This document shows, piece after piece, positions 1 to 7,125 of a stretch of DNA of 57,223 bases; within the stretch, counting starts at the first letter, position 1; the number at the start of each line of letters is the position of its first letter. The position numbers were made by a program, and so were the translations under genes. Source of the stretch: Desulfobacteraceae bacterium (lineage in GTDB: Bacteria; Desulfobacterota; Desulfobacteria; Desulfobacterales; Desulfosalsimonadaceae); contig JAABTJ010000019.1 in assembly GCA_011389935.1 (NCBI GenBank), forward strand, positions 1 to 57,223, written 5' to 3'. The notes under the pieces are model-generated. The model was not told the DNA's origin. It worked only from the letters and a program-made list of their open reading frames with translations, and searched no databases.

Positions 1-415
1 GAATATCCTCAGAAGACATTTCTGCCGGCACCGGCATGTTTTCGCTGAAGGAAAGGGCTGTTGGTGCGATAATCGACTCTCCTTCCGCTTCACATTTTCT
101 GCCGGCATGGGCAAGCTGTACACCGATTGCCGTATTGTATTTCCGGATTTCGTCCGTCAGCTCTCTGAGTTTGTCGACATGGTCGTCCTCCCACAACCCC
201 AGGTCCCGGCTTGAAATTCGCCCTCTTCTTTCGACGGCCGTGGCCTCCACCAGAATCAGCCCGACACCGCCCACGGCCCTTGTCGCATAATGAACAAAAT
301 GGAAGGGGTTGAGACGGCCGTCATCGTGCGCCTGGTACATGCACATGGGCGCCATCACGATGCGGTTTTTCACAGTCATCTTCCGTATCGTGAAAGGCTC
401 GAAGGTTTCAGCCAT
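1..415 (-). CDS. NADH:flavin oxidoreductase, Old Yellow Enzyme family (5' part only)
   Basis: The minus strand opens at an ATG at 415 behind a GAGGTG ribosome site and stays open to the window edge, so the C-terminal part lies outside. The visible ~138 residues begin MAETFEPFTIRKMTVKNRIV and continue with MAPMCMYQAHDDGRLNPFH. This is the strand-1 region of YqjM/NamA-type ene-reductases, where the Cys in APMC sits over the FMN. HFVHYATRAVGGVGLILVEATAV and the VQLAHAGRK motif follow as in the family. These FMN enzymes reduce activated alkenes or enoyl compounds with NAD(P)H; the substrate cannot be told. Family assignment is firm, subfamily is not. Confidence 0.88.
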   Translation of the reverse strand, partial: MAETFEPFTIRKMTVKNRIVMAPMCMYQAHDDGRLNPFHFVHYATRAVGGVGLILVEATAVERRGRISSRDLGLWEDDHVDKLRELTDEIRKYNTAIGVQLAHAGRKCEAEGESIIAPTALSFSENMPVPAEMSSEDI

Positions 416-751
416 GGTTCACCTCGCGCTGTTTGTAAGGGGTTGCGCCGGAATTTTGCAGGATTTTCCTGCGACCGGCTTGCATATGGCAGGATGGTAT
501 GTGAATAGAAATTTTTTACAATCCCCATGTACAAAGATTGTTGTCGTGGTATTCAAACAATTGATGAAGATATTAAAAAAAATTGTATGAAATTTCAAGG
601 CATTAATTCAATTCGTTGTAAAATTGAATGGTTTTGCAGGGGGTTTTTGTAAGAGGTGATTTGGTGGTGAAATAGGGTGTATGGAAAAATTTATATTTAT
701 TTGTAATTACGGATATATGGTAAAAAACGGATTTTGTAAAAATCTTGCACC
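416..751. other. AT-rich non-coding region upstream of the OYE gene
   Basis: No convincing gene here. The stretch is much more AT-rich than its surroundings and is dense in TTGTAA/TTTACAA words. It holds two perfect inverted repeats: GCAGGA-TTT-TCCTGC (458-472), 43 bp upstream of the OYE start, and ATTCAATT-N8-AATTGAAT (606-629). Either could be an operator for the OYE gene; no regulator gene is adjacent. Confidence 0.5.
606..629. repeat. inverted repeat ATTCAATT-N8-AATTGAAT, possible operator
   Basis: Perfect 8-bp arms separated by 8 bp in the intergenic region between the OYE gene and tRNA-Lys. The geometry fits a dimeric regulator site, but no nearby regulator or experimental motif supports this. 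Confidence 0.3.
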
Positions 752-788
752 AAAAAAAATGGGTTTACAAAAAAATCTCTGTAAACCC
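752..788 (-). terminator. Rho-independent terminator of tRNA-Lys
   Basis: On the minus strand, GGGTTTACA and TGTAAACCC form a 9-bp stem closed by an A/T loop and followed by a run of eight T. It lies directly downstream of tRNA-Lys. Confidence 0.85.
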
Positions 789-795
789 TTATGAA

Positions 796-872
<77 letters not shown>

Positions 873-909
873 CAAAGATGTGATGCGTGTTTGAAAATTC
901 AAATTTGTT

Positions 910-938
910 TTTATAGCCGGATGATTTTGCCGTGTCAA
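910..938 (-). promoter_or_regulatory. sigma-70 promoter of tRNA-Lys
   Basis: The minus strand reads TTGACA (933-938), a 17-bp spacer, then TATAAA (910-915), ending about 38 bp upstream of the tRNA. Both hexamers and the spacing are near consensus. Confidence 0.8.
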
Positions 939-1030
939 TTCTTTTTTCAGGATTCCCCTGCTGCCGGCGGCGCAGGGGGTGGGGAAAAAACACGTATTGG
1001 CAATAAACCACTCCCATGCCGGCCGTTTTT

Positions 1031-1786
1031 TTACAATGCATCCGGCCAGGCCTTTTTGTCTTTATTGCGGCGGTGTTTTCTCTCCTGTTTCCACTCCAGT
1101 TTTTTCTTTTTCCCCTTTGCCTTTTTGTTGACGGCCGATTCGATCATTTCGGAAGTTACGGAAAAAGTGCCAAACTCATCCCTGGATTTTGGCGTTTTGG
1201 CCGGTCCGGTGTGTTTTTCTTTTTCCGGCGCCTTGGGCAGGGGCGGGCCGGTAAAGGTGTCCGGCGGGAGGTATTCCGTCATGTAAAACATATCGGCAAA
1301 CTGCTGAAAGGATACCGATTGTTCCGCCGTTTTTGCCGTATGAATGGTCACGAGGACGGCGTCCCGGTCCTTTCTCCGGCCGAGGCGCGCTGCCATTTCC
1401 CTGTCCGGGGTGCAAATGACGCGGCTGTGCTCGGCCGGGGAGATTCCCTTTTCCAGCACATGCGGGTATGCTTTTTTCCGAATGCAGGTAAACAGGATTT
1501 TTGGCACTTGGGTGCAAGGTGTCGTCGCCGGGAGATACTGCCGCTGAACAGCCCTTATGCGGCTGCCTTCGATTTCAAATGGCGGATCGCTGACAACGAG
1601 CATGAGCTCGTTCAAACTGCTTTCCCGGATATGCCGCCAGCCCTCTGTTTCATGAAAGGCTTTCAGAAGCTCCTTGATCTTCACGTAACCGGATTCGTCC
1701 GGTATGAGTCCGAATTCTTCGGGATGCCTCTCCAGTATGTAGGAAAGAAACCGGGCCAGTTGTCTGTGCGTTTTTGAAGGCGTCAT
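1031..1786 (-). CDS. KptA/Tpt1-like RNA 2'-phosphotransferase family protein, divergent
   Basis: 251 residues. The N-terminus (HRQLARFLSYILERHPEEFGLIPDESGYVKIKELL) matches the winged-helix domain of KptA/Tpt1, which removes a 2'-phosphate from RNA using NAD+. The ADP-ribosyltransferase-like half is recognisable (RIRAVQRQYLP, then PHVLEKGI and AARLGRRKD). However, three motifs normal in the family are altered: GHS reads RQY, HGT reads FTC and HVH reads RVI, so the standard chemistry is doubtful. The arginine of the RH pair is kept. The last ~60 residues are Lys-rich and low complexity (KKAKGKKKKLEWKQERKHRRNKDKK), suggesting nucleic-acid contact. It is divergent from hemL. Fold assignment is fairly sure; activity is open. 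Confidence 0.72.
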   Translation of the reverse strand: MTPSKTHRQLARFLSYILERHPEEFGLIPDESGYVKIKELLKAFHETEGWRHIRESSLNELMLVVSDPPFEIEGSRIRAVQRQYLPATTPCTQVPKILFTCIRKKAYPHVLEKGISPAEHSRVICTPDREMAARLGRRKDRDAVLVTIHTAKTAEQSVSFQQFADMFYMTEYLPPDTFTGPPLPKAPEKEKHTGPAKTPKSRDEFGTFSVTSEMIESAVNKKAKGKKKKLEWKQERKHRRNKDKKAWPDAL

Positions 1787-1889
1787 CCGGCTGCTCTGCG
1801 GTAAAGGGTTTTTGATCGAACCGTTCCGGCACGCGCTTAAACAGCGTCTGCTTGACGGTGTTGCATGTCTTTGTTACAGGGTATACTTT

Positions 1890-1920
1890 CTACAATAAAT
1901 CCTTACATGGATTTTTGTAG
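1890..1920. repeat. hairpin in the kptA-like/hemL divergent region
   Basis: CTACAA-t-AAATCC and GGATTT-TTGTAG pair around a 6-nt loop, about 50 bp upstream of hemL and 100 bp from the kptA-like start. It could be an operator or a 5'-leader structure; there is no T-run to make it a terminator for either gene. Confidence 0.35.
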
Positions 1921-1972
1921 CAGTGTCAACGGATGATTTGTCTGGATACTTTATCTGGCGTAAGGAGGATAG

Positions 1973-3262
1973 ATGAAACGTGATACAAAGTCGCAGCGTC
2001 TTTATGAACGCGCCGTGCAGTTGATTCCCGGCGGGGTGAATTCGCCCGTACGGGCCTGCCGTTCCGTGGGGCGGAATCCGCTCTTTATCGATCGGGCACA
2101 GGGGTGCCGTGTCTTTGACGCCGATGGAAACGAATTTATCGATTTTGTGGGTTCCTGGGGGCCCATGGTGCTCGGCCATCGCCACGAAGCGGTCATGGCG
2201 GCGATCGAAAAGGTGCTTGAACGGGGGGTCAGTTTCGGTGCCCCCGTGGATCTGGAAGTGGATATGGCGGAGATGATCTGCAGCGGGGTTGCCTCGGTGG
2301 AAATGGTTCGTATGGTAAACTCCGGTACGGAAGCCGCCATGTCGGCGATCCGGGTCGCCCGCGGATATACCGGCCGGGATGTGCTTGTAAAATTCGACGG
2401 CTGCTACCACGGCCATGCGGACACCCTGCTCGTGGCCGCGGGTTCCGGTGTGGCGACATTGAATATTGCCGGGAGCCCGGGCGTTCCCGAAGGGACGATC
2501 CGGAACACGGTGTCCCTTCCATATAATGATATAGAGGCGTTCAGGCAGTTCATGACGGAAAAAGGGGACACGGTGGCGGCGGTGATCGTGGAACCGGTCG
2601 CGGGCAATATGGGTCTGGTTCCGCCTGATCCGGAATTTTTGAACGTCCTGCGCAAGGAGACGCAAGCCCATCAGAGCCTTTTGATTTTTGATGAGGTAAT
2701 GAGCGGGTTTCGCCTTGCGTACGGCGGCGCCCAGGCGCTCTATAACGTGACGCCGGATTTGAGCTGCTTCGGCAAAATCGTTGGCGGCGGGCTTCCGGTC
2801 GGCGCATACGGCGGGAAACGGGAAATCATGTCGCAGATCGCCCCGGAAGGGCCCGTGTACCAGGCCGGGACGCTCTCCGGAAACCCGCTTGCCATGGCAG
2901 CCGGCATTGCCACGCTCAAGGAGCTGCAGAAGCCCGGGTTTTATGAAGCCCTTGAAGAAAAGGCGGGCCGTCTGAGCGAAGGGATCCTTCGCATTGCGGA
3001 CCGGACCGGCGTCCCCCTGTCGGTGAACCGCGTGGGGTCGATGATGAGTGTTTTCTTCACCGACAAAGTGGTCCGGAATTTCGAGGACGCAAAAACGTCG
3101 AATCTCGAGGTTTTTGAGGCGTATTACAACAAAATGCTGGAAAAGGGGGTGTATCTGCCGCCGTCCCAGTTTGAGGCGATGTTTGTTTCCGCGGCCCATG
3201 AAACCGCCGACATAGACCTTTTCCTTTCGGCGGTAGAGGCCGTGCTGCCGGAGCTGGTGTAA
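1973..3262 (+). CDS. hemL: glutamate-1-semialdehyde 2,1-aminomutase
   Basis: 429 residues, the usual length, with a strong AAGGAGG site 6-7 nt before the ATG. This PLP enzyme converts glutamate-1-semialdehyde to 5-aminolevulinate, the C5 route to tetrapyrroles (heme, siroheme, cobalamin). Visible family signatures are LIPGGVNSPVRACRSVG at the N-terminus, NSGTEAAMSAIRVARGYTGR, FDGCYHGHAD, LIFDEVMSGFR, and the PLP-lysine segment CFGKIVGGGLPVGAYGG. It is the first gene of a pair with mpl (44 bp to the start chosen here). Nothing suggests degeneration. Confidence 0.97.
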   Translation: MKRDTKSQRLYERAVQLIPGGVNSPVRACRSVGRNPLFIDRAQGCRVFDADGNEFIDFVGSWGPMVLGHRHEAVMAAIEKVLERGVSFGAPVDLEVDMAEMICSGVASVEMVRMVNSGTEAAMSAIRVARGYTGRDVLVKFDGCYHGHADTLLVAAGSGVATLNIAGSPGVPEGTIRNTVSLPYNDIEAFRQFMTEKGDTVAAVIVEPVAGNMGLVPPDPEFLNVLRKETQAHQSLLIFDEVMSGFRLAYGGAQALYNVTPDLSCFGKIVGGGLPVGAYGGKREIMSQIAPEGPVYQAGTLSGNPLAMAAGIATLKELQKPGFYEALEEKAGRLSEGILRIADRTGVPLSVNRVGSMMSVFFTDKVVRNFEDAKTSNLEVFEAYYNKMLEKGVYLPPSQFEAMFVSAAHETADIDLFLSAVEAVLPELV

Positions 3263-3306
3263 AAGGCGGCGCAAACCATGACACATATCCATTGAAGGAA
3301 CCTGAT

Positions 3307-4743
3307 TTGGAGCAATTGGAGCTGGATCCGGGGCGAAACGTCATCCCCGAAACCGTTGCATCGGTTCACATGACGGCTGTCTGCGGCACGGCCATGGGCG
3401 CGCTGGCCGCGGCGCTGCAGGAAAAAGGGATTGTCGTGACAGGGTCGGACGCCGGTGTATATCCGCCCATGAGCACGTTTCTTGCCGGCCGGGGCATAAC
3501 GGTCACGGAGGGCTTTTCCGCCGCAAACCTGGCATACGGCCCGGACCTGGTGATCGTGGGGAATGCGGTCCGGAGGGATAATCCCGAAGTGGCTGCAATC
3601 ATAAAAAAACGACTTGCCTACTGCTCCATGCCCCAGGCGATCCGGCGCTTCCTGGTGGAAGACCGGCAGGCGGTGGTGATTGCCGGGACCCACGGTAAGA
3701 CGACCACGTCCGCCATTGTCGCATGGCTGCTTTCCTATGCGGGGCGCGATCCCTCTTTTCTGATCGGCGGCATTCTGGCCAATTTCAACGCAAACTACCA
3801 CGTGGGCGGTGGCGAATGTGCCGTTCTGGAAGGGGACGAATACGATACGGCCTTTTTTGACAAAGGGGCCAAATTTTTTCACTACCGGCCGGACATTGCC
3901 GTGCTCACTGGCGTGGAATTCGACCATGCCGACATATTCAACGATCTTGCGCATGTCATATCCGTATTCGACCAATTCGTTTTCCGCATGAACCCGTCAA
4001 GCCGCCTGATCGCCTTTGACGGCGACCCCAACGTGACGCGCCTGATTGCCGGCAAAACATGCAGGATCGAAACCTACGGGGAAAAGCCGGATTCGTACTG
4101 GCGTGCGGAAAAATCCCGGATCGATTTTCCTTATAACGTTTTTGAAGTGATGAAAAACAAAGCGTACTTCGGCCGGTTCAAAACGACGCTGATCGGGGCC
4201 CACAACCGCATGAACGCCCTTGCCGCCGTGGCCGTGGCCGCGGGCATGGGGATTTCCGCCGAGGTCATTGCAGAGGGGCTTGCAGCGTTCAAGGGGGTAA
4301 AGCGCCGCCAGGAGGTGCGGGGCGTGAAAAACGGGGTGATGGTGATCGATGATTTCGCCCATCATCCGACCGCCGTTCAAAAAACCGTGGCTGCGGTTAA
4401 GGCGTTTTATCCGGCATCGCGGTTGTTTGCCGTTTTTGAACCCCGAACCAATACCAGCATGCGCAGCGTGTTCCAGGACATTTACCCGGCCTGCTTTGAC
4501 GGCGCGGATGTGGTCTGCGTGAGAAAGCCGCCACTGCTGGAAAAAATACCCGAAGGCCTGCGGTTTTCATCTGAAAAGCTGGTAGCGGACCTGAAAGACC
4601 GGCGAATGGACGCCCATTATTTTTCCGATACGGAGGAAATCATCGATTTTGCAGCGGCGCGCACGCGTTCGGGGGATATCCTATTGATCATGTCCAACGG
4701 CGGGTTCGACAATATCCATGAGCGCCTCCTTGACGTGCTTTGA
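3307..4743 (+). CDS. mpl: UDP-N-acetylmuramate:L-alanyl-gamma-D-glutamyl-meso-diaminopimelate ligase
   Basis: Mur ligase family enzyme of murein recycling: it joins recovered tripeptide to UDP-MurNAc in the cytoplasm. Motifs are GTAMGALAAAL and TGSDAGVYPPMST at the N-terminus, the ATP loop GTHGKTTTSAIVAWLL, EGDEYDTAFFDK, EFDHADIF, DDFAHHPTAV and VFEPRTNTSMR, all in Mpl order. There is no ATG near the expected N-terminus. TTG at 3307 is chosen because AAGGAA lies 6 nt upstream; another in-frame TTG at 3292 has no ribosome site. The 478-residue length is slightly longer than E. coli Mpl. Follows hemL and ends at a strong terminator. Confidence 0.93.
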   Translation: MEQLELDPGRNVIPETVASVHMTAVCGTAMGALAAALQEKGIVVTGSDAGVYPPMSTFLAGRGITVTEGFSAANLAYGPDLVIVGNAVRRDNPEVAAIIKKRLAYCSMPQAIRRFLVEDRQAVVIAGTHGKTTTSAIVAWLLSYAGRDPSFLIGGILANFNANYHVGGGECAVLEGDEYDTAFFDKGAKFFHYRPDIAVLTGVEFDHADIFNDLAHVISVFDQFVFRMNPSSRLIAFDGDPNVTRLIAGKTCRIETYGEKPDSYWRAEKSRIDFPYNVFEVMKNKAYFGRFKTTLIGAHNRMNALAAVAVAAGMGISAEVIAEGLAAFKGVKRRQEVRGVKNGVMVIDDFAHHPTAVQKTVAAVKAFYPASRLFAVFEPRTNTSMRSVFQDIYPACFDGADVVCVRKPPLLEKIPEGLRFSSEKLVADLKDRRMDAHYFSDTEEIIDFAAARTRSGDILLIMSNGGFDNIHERLLDVL

Positions 4744-4765
4744 AAGGGGCACTACATTTCACGGA

Positions 4766-4803
4766 AAAAAAGGCGCAGTGAAAACCCACTGCGCCTTTTT
4801 TTT
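4766..4803 (+). terminator. bidirectional terminator between mpl and the acyl-CoA ligase gene
   Basis: GGCGCAGTG (4772-4780) pairs with CACTGCGCC (4787-4795). The stem is flanked by an A-run on the left and a T-run on the right, so it can stop mpl on the plus strand and the convergent ligase gene on the minus strand. Confidence 0.9.
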
Positions 4804-4857
4804 CCGTACCTATCCTGTTTATCCGGTTGACAGGAGTGTCCCGGAAAAACCAGGAGG

Positions 4858-6594
4858 CTATTTTTTCTTCAGCTCTTCGTCTTTCAGGACGCGCCGCAGG
4901 ATTTTTCCCACGGGAGATACCGGTATTTCATCCCTGAATTCGATCTGCCGCGGCCGTTTGTAGCCGGCCATGTTCTCCTTGCAGAACTTGGAGATCTCTT
5001 CTTCCGTGGCGGTCTGTCCGGGTTTCAGCTTGATGTAGGCCTTGACGATTTCCCCGCCCTTTCCGTCCGGAAGGCCGATGACGGCTGCCAGCTCGACTTT
5101 CGGATGCGTGAAGAGCACGTCTTCGACTTCCCGCGGATACACGTTGAAGCCGCCCACCAGTACCATGTCCTTTTTCCGGTCGGTGATGATGATATACCCA
5201 TCTTCATCCACATGGCCGATATCGCCGGTCAGGAAGTAGCGCCTGCCTTCTATTTCCCGGAATACCGCCTGGTTTTCCTCGGTCCGGTTCCAGTATCCCT
5301 TCATTATCTGGGGGCCGGATATGGCGATTTCGCCGTCTTCACCCTGGGGAAGGGGTGTCTGGCCCGTTTCGAGGTCGACCATCTTGATATCGGTTCCGGG
5401 TACCGGGAAACCGACGCTTCCGATTCTGCGGTTGGTGGCGCTTGTCGGGTTGGCCGAGGCGACCGGCGAGGTTTCGCTCAGGCCGTAGCCTTCGAAAATG
5501 ACTGCCCCGGTCTTGGCTTCAAATTGCTTGCAGACCTCCGGGGGGAGCGGCGCGCCGCCGGAAAAGCAGCCCATGAGCGAGGTGCAGTCGTACTGGTCGA
5601 TTTTCGCATGGTTCGTAAAGGCGACGAAAACGGTCGGCACGGCCGGCATGACAGTCCCCTTGTATTTTTGAATGGCCTCCAAAACCACGGTGAAGGGCGG
5701 GTTTCCGTCACGCGGGTTCGGGATGCATACCAGCCTGGAACCACCGGCGCATGCGGAGAGCATGCAGACGGTCAGCCCGAAGCTGTGGTACCATGGCAGT
5801 ACGCCCATGTAGGTGTGAAAACCGCCCTTTCGCATTCTTTCGGGTTTTCCACCGGGTTCATGAACCAGGCGTCCCCACTCGTCCATGGCGGTGACGTTCG
5901 ATGTGAAATTCGTGTGGCAAAGTGCCGCCCCCTTGGGGCGCCCGGTTGTTCCGCCCGTGTATATGATCAGGGCCAGGTCTTCCGACGGATTGATTTTGAC
6001 GGAAGGAGGGCTGGGCTGTGCAGAGGCGATGGCATCGTCAAACAAAATATGCTTCGGATCGTGGCTTTTCGCCTTGGGGATCTTGCCCAGAAGGGAGCCC
6101 AGAATGGCCTTTACTTTCGGCAGGTACGACTTGACATTGCAATATACGACGGTTTCAACGTTCGTATTCTTGACGGCTTCCATCGCCGTCGGATAGAATT
6201 CCTCGTGATCCATGCAGAAGACGGCTTTGGCCCCCGCATCTTTCAACTGGTAGTTGAGCTCTGCAGGCGTGTACAGCGGGTTGCAGGTCACGCATACGCC
6301 ACCGGCCTTGAGAATGCCGAAAAAAATAGCCGGATAGTGGGGAAGGTTCGGCAGGAAGATGGCAACCCGGTCCCCTTTTTTGATCCCCTTGGCAGCGAGG
6401 AAGTTAGCTATTCTGTCGGCTGTCTCCTTGACTTGTGAGAAGGTCCGCGTCGCATCGTTGAAAATGGTATAGACATGATCCGGGTAATCCCGTGCGGCAT
6501 CGTCCAGAAAGTTGAAAATCGGGTGATCATAGCCGCTTATGTCTTTTGCGACCCCTTCCGGCCACAGACTGGTGGGCCATTGCGTAGCTGTCAT
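4858..6594 (-). CDS. fadD: long-chain fatty acyl-CoA ligase
   Basis: 578 residues, an ANL-superfamily enzyme that adenylates a fatty acid and transfers it to CoA. Visible are the P-loop YTGGTTGRPKG, the A5 motif YGLSETSP, TGDIGHVDEDGYIIITDRKKDMV with the hinge, GGFNVYPREVEDVL, and the catalytic lysine segment PVSPVGKILRRVL near the C-terminus. The length and the N-terminal substrate region (DHPIFNFLDDAARDYPDHV) favour medium/long-chain acids; chain length cannot be read. A clear AAAGGAG site precedes the ATG. It stands alone, with its own promoter upstream, so it is probably a catabolic ligase expressed independently. Confidence 0.9.
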   Translation of the reverse strand: MTATQWPTSLWPEGVAKDISGYDHPIFNFLDDAARDYPDHVYTIFNDATRTFSQVKETADRIANFLAAKGIKKGDRVAIFLPNLPHYPAIFFGILKAGGVCVTCNPLYTPAELNYQLKDAGAKAVFCMDHEEFYPTAMEAVKNTNVETVVYCNVKSYLPKVKAILGSLLGKIPKAKSHDPKHILFDDAIASAQPSPPSVKINPSEDLALIIYTGGTTGRPKGAALCHTNFTSNVTAMDEWGRLVHEPGGKPERMRKGGFHTYMGVLPWYHSFGLTVCMLSACAGGSRLVCIPNPRDGNPPFTVVLEAIQKYKGTVMPAVPTVFVAFTNHAKIDQYDCTSLMGCFSGGAPLPPEVCKQFEAKTGAVIFEGYGLSETSPVASANPTSATNRRIGSVGFPVPGTDIKMVDLETGQTPLPQGEDGEIAISGPQIMKGYWNRTEENQAVFREIEGRRYFLTGDIGHVDEDGYIIITDRKKDMVLVGGFNVYPREVEDVLFTHPKVELAAVIGLPDGKGGEIVKAYIKLKPGQTATEEEISKFCKENMAGYKRPRQIEFRDEIPVSPVGKILRRVLKDEELKKK

Positions 6595-6665
6595 ATTCGG
6601 GCTCCTTTTGTTTTGATTGGATTGTTGTCATGGGAACGGTTGTCGAAGAAGTTAATATTTTGTTT

Positions 6666-6694
6666 TCCTTATCATATGCCTTGTTGCTTGTCAA
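6666..6694 (-). promoter_or_regulatory. probable sigma-70 promoter of the acyl-CoA ligase gene
   Basis: On the minus strand TTGACA (6689-6694), 17 bp, then TAAGGA (6666-6671) preceded by TG as in an extended -10. The predicted leader is about 65 nt. Confidence 0.5.
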
Positions 6695-7125
6695 ACGAAG
6701 TAAAGCGAAAAAAACAGCGTTTCAGCGTATAATATTCATTTAATGCCTGAAAAACGGAGAAATTGTCCTTATAAATAGCAATAGTTCAACTATATGTAAA
6801 GCATTTTGATGGAAAAACGGATTGATAACCTTTTACGACACGCGGGGGGCGTGCCACGTTTTCACATGGAAGGGGCGGCGGGTCAATCGCTAAGGCGTCG
6901 ATTCTGTTTCTGGTCTCGACCGATCTCCACGACAACCGGCCGATCCCGGGAAAGGCGAAGAATGCGTTGTGCCATTATGCCTCTTTTGTGTTTTCGGGGC
7001 TGGATTTTCCAGCGGTCTTCTGGTAGTTGTTACTCGTTTCCGTCAATTGCGGCAAGAGAAGCCCCTGAGAAATATTCATTGTTCAGGGGCGAAAGTCAAG
7101 GGCAAAAAGAGACCGGAGGTTTTGG
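6695..7125. other. intergenic region with an 8-bp hairpin before the GalT-like gene
   Basis: No gene is supported. Open frames in 6770-7100 lack a start with a ribosome site. GCCCCTGA (7061-7068) and TCAGGGGC (7083-7090) form a perfect inverted repeat ending about 25 bp before the ribosome site of the next gene. This could be a leader hairpin or operator. A short open stretch around 6880-7026 reads protein-like (ASILFLVSTDLHDNRPIPGK) but has no start codon and a stop 5' of it, so a gene remnant is possible. Confidence 0.4.

Noticed and set aside
1874..3292. 472-codon minus-strand frame opposite hemL
   Set aside because: hemL on the plus strand is unmistakable; the antisense product has no recognisable motif.
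5104..6438. 444-codon plus-strand frame opposite the acyl-CoA ligase
   Set aside because: High-GC shadow frame; the ligase has all ANL motifs on the other strand.
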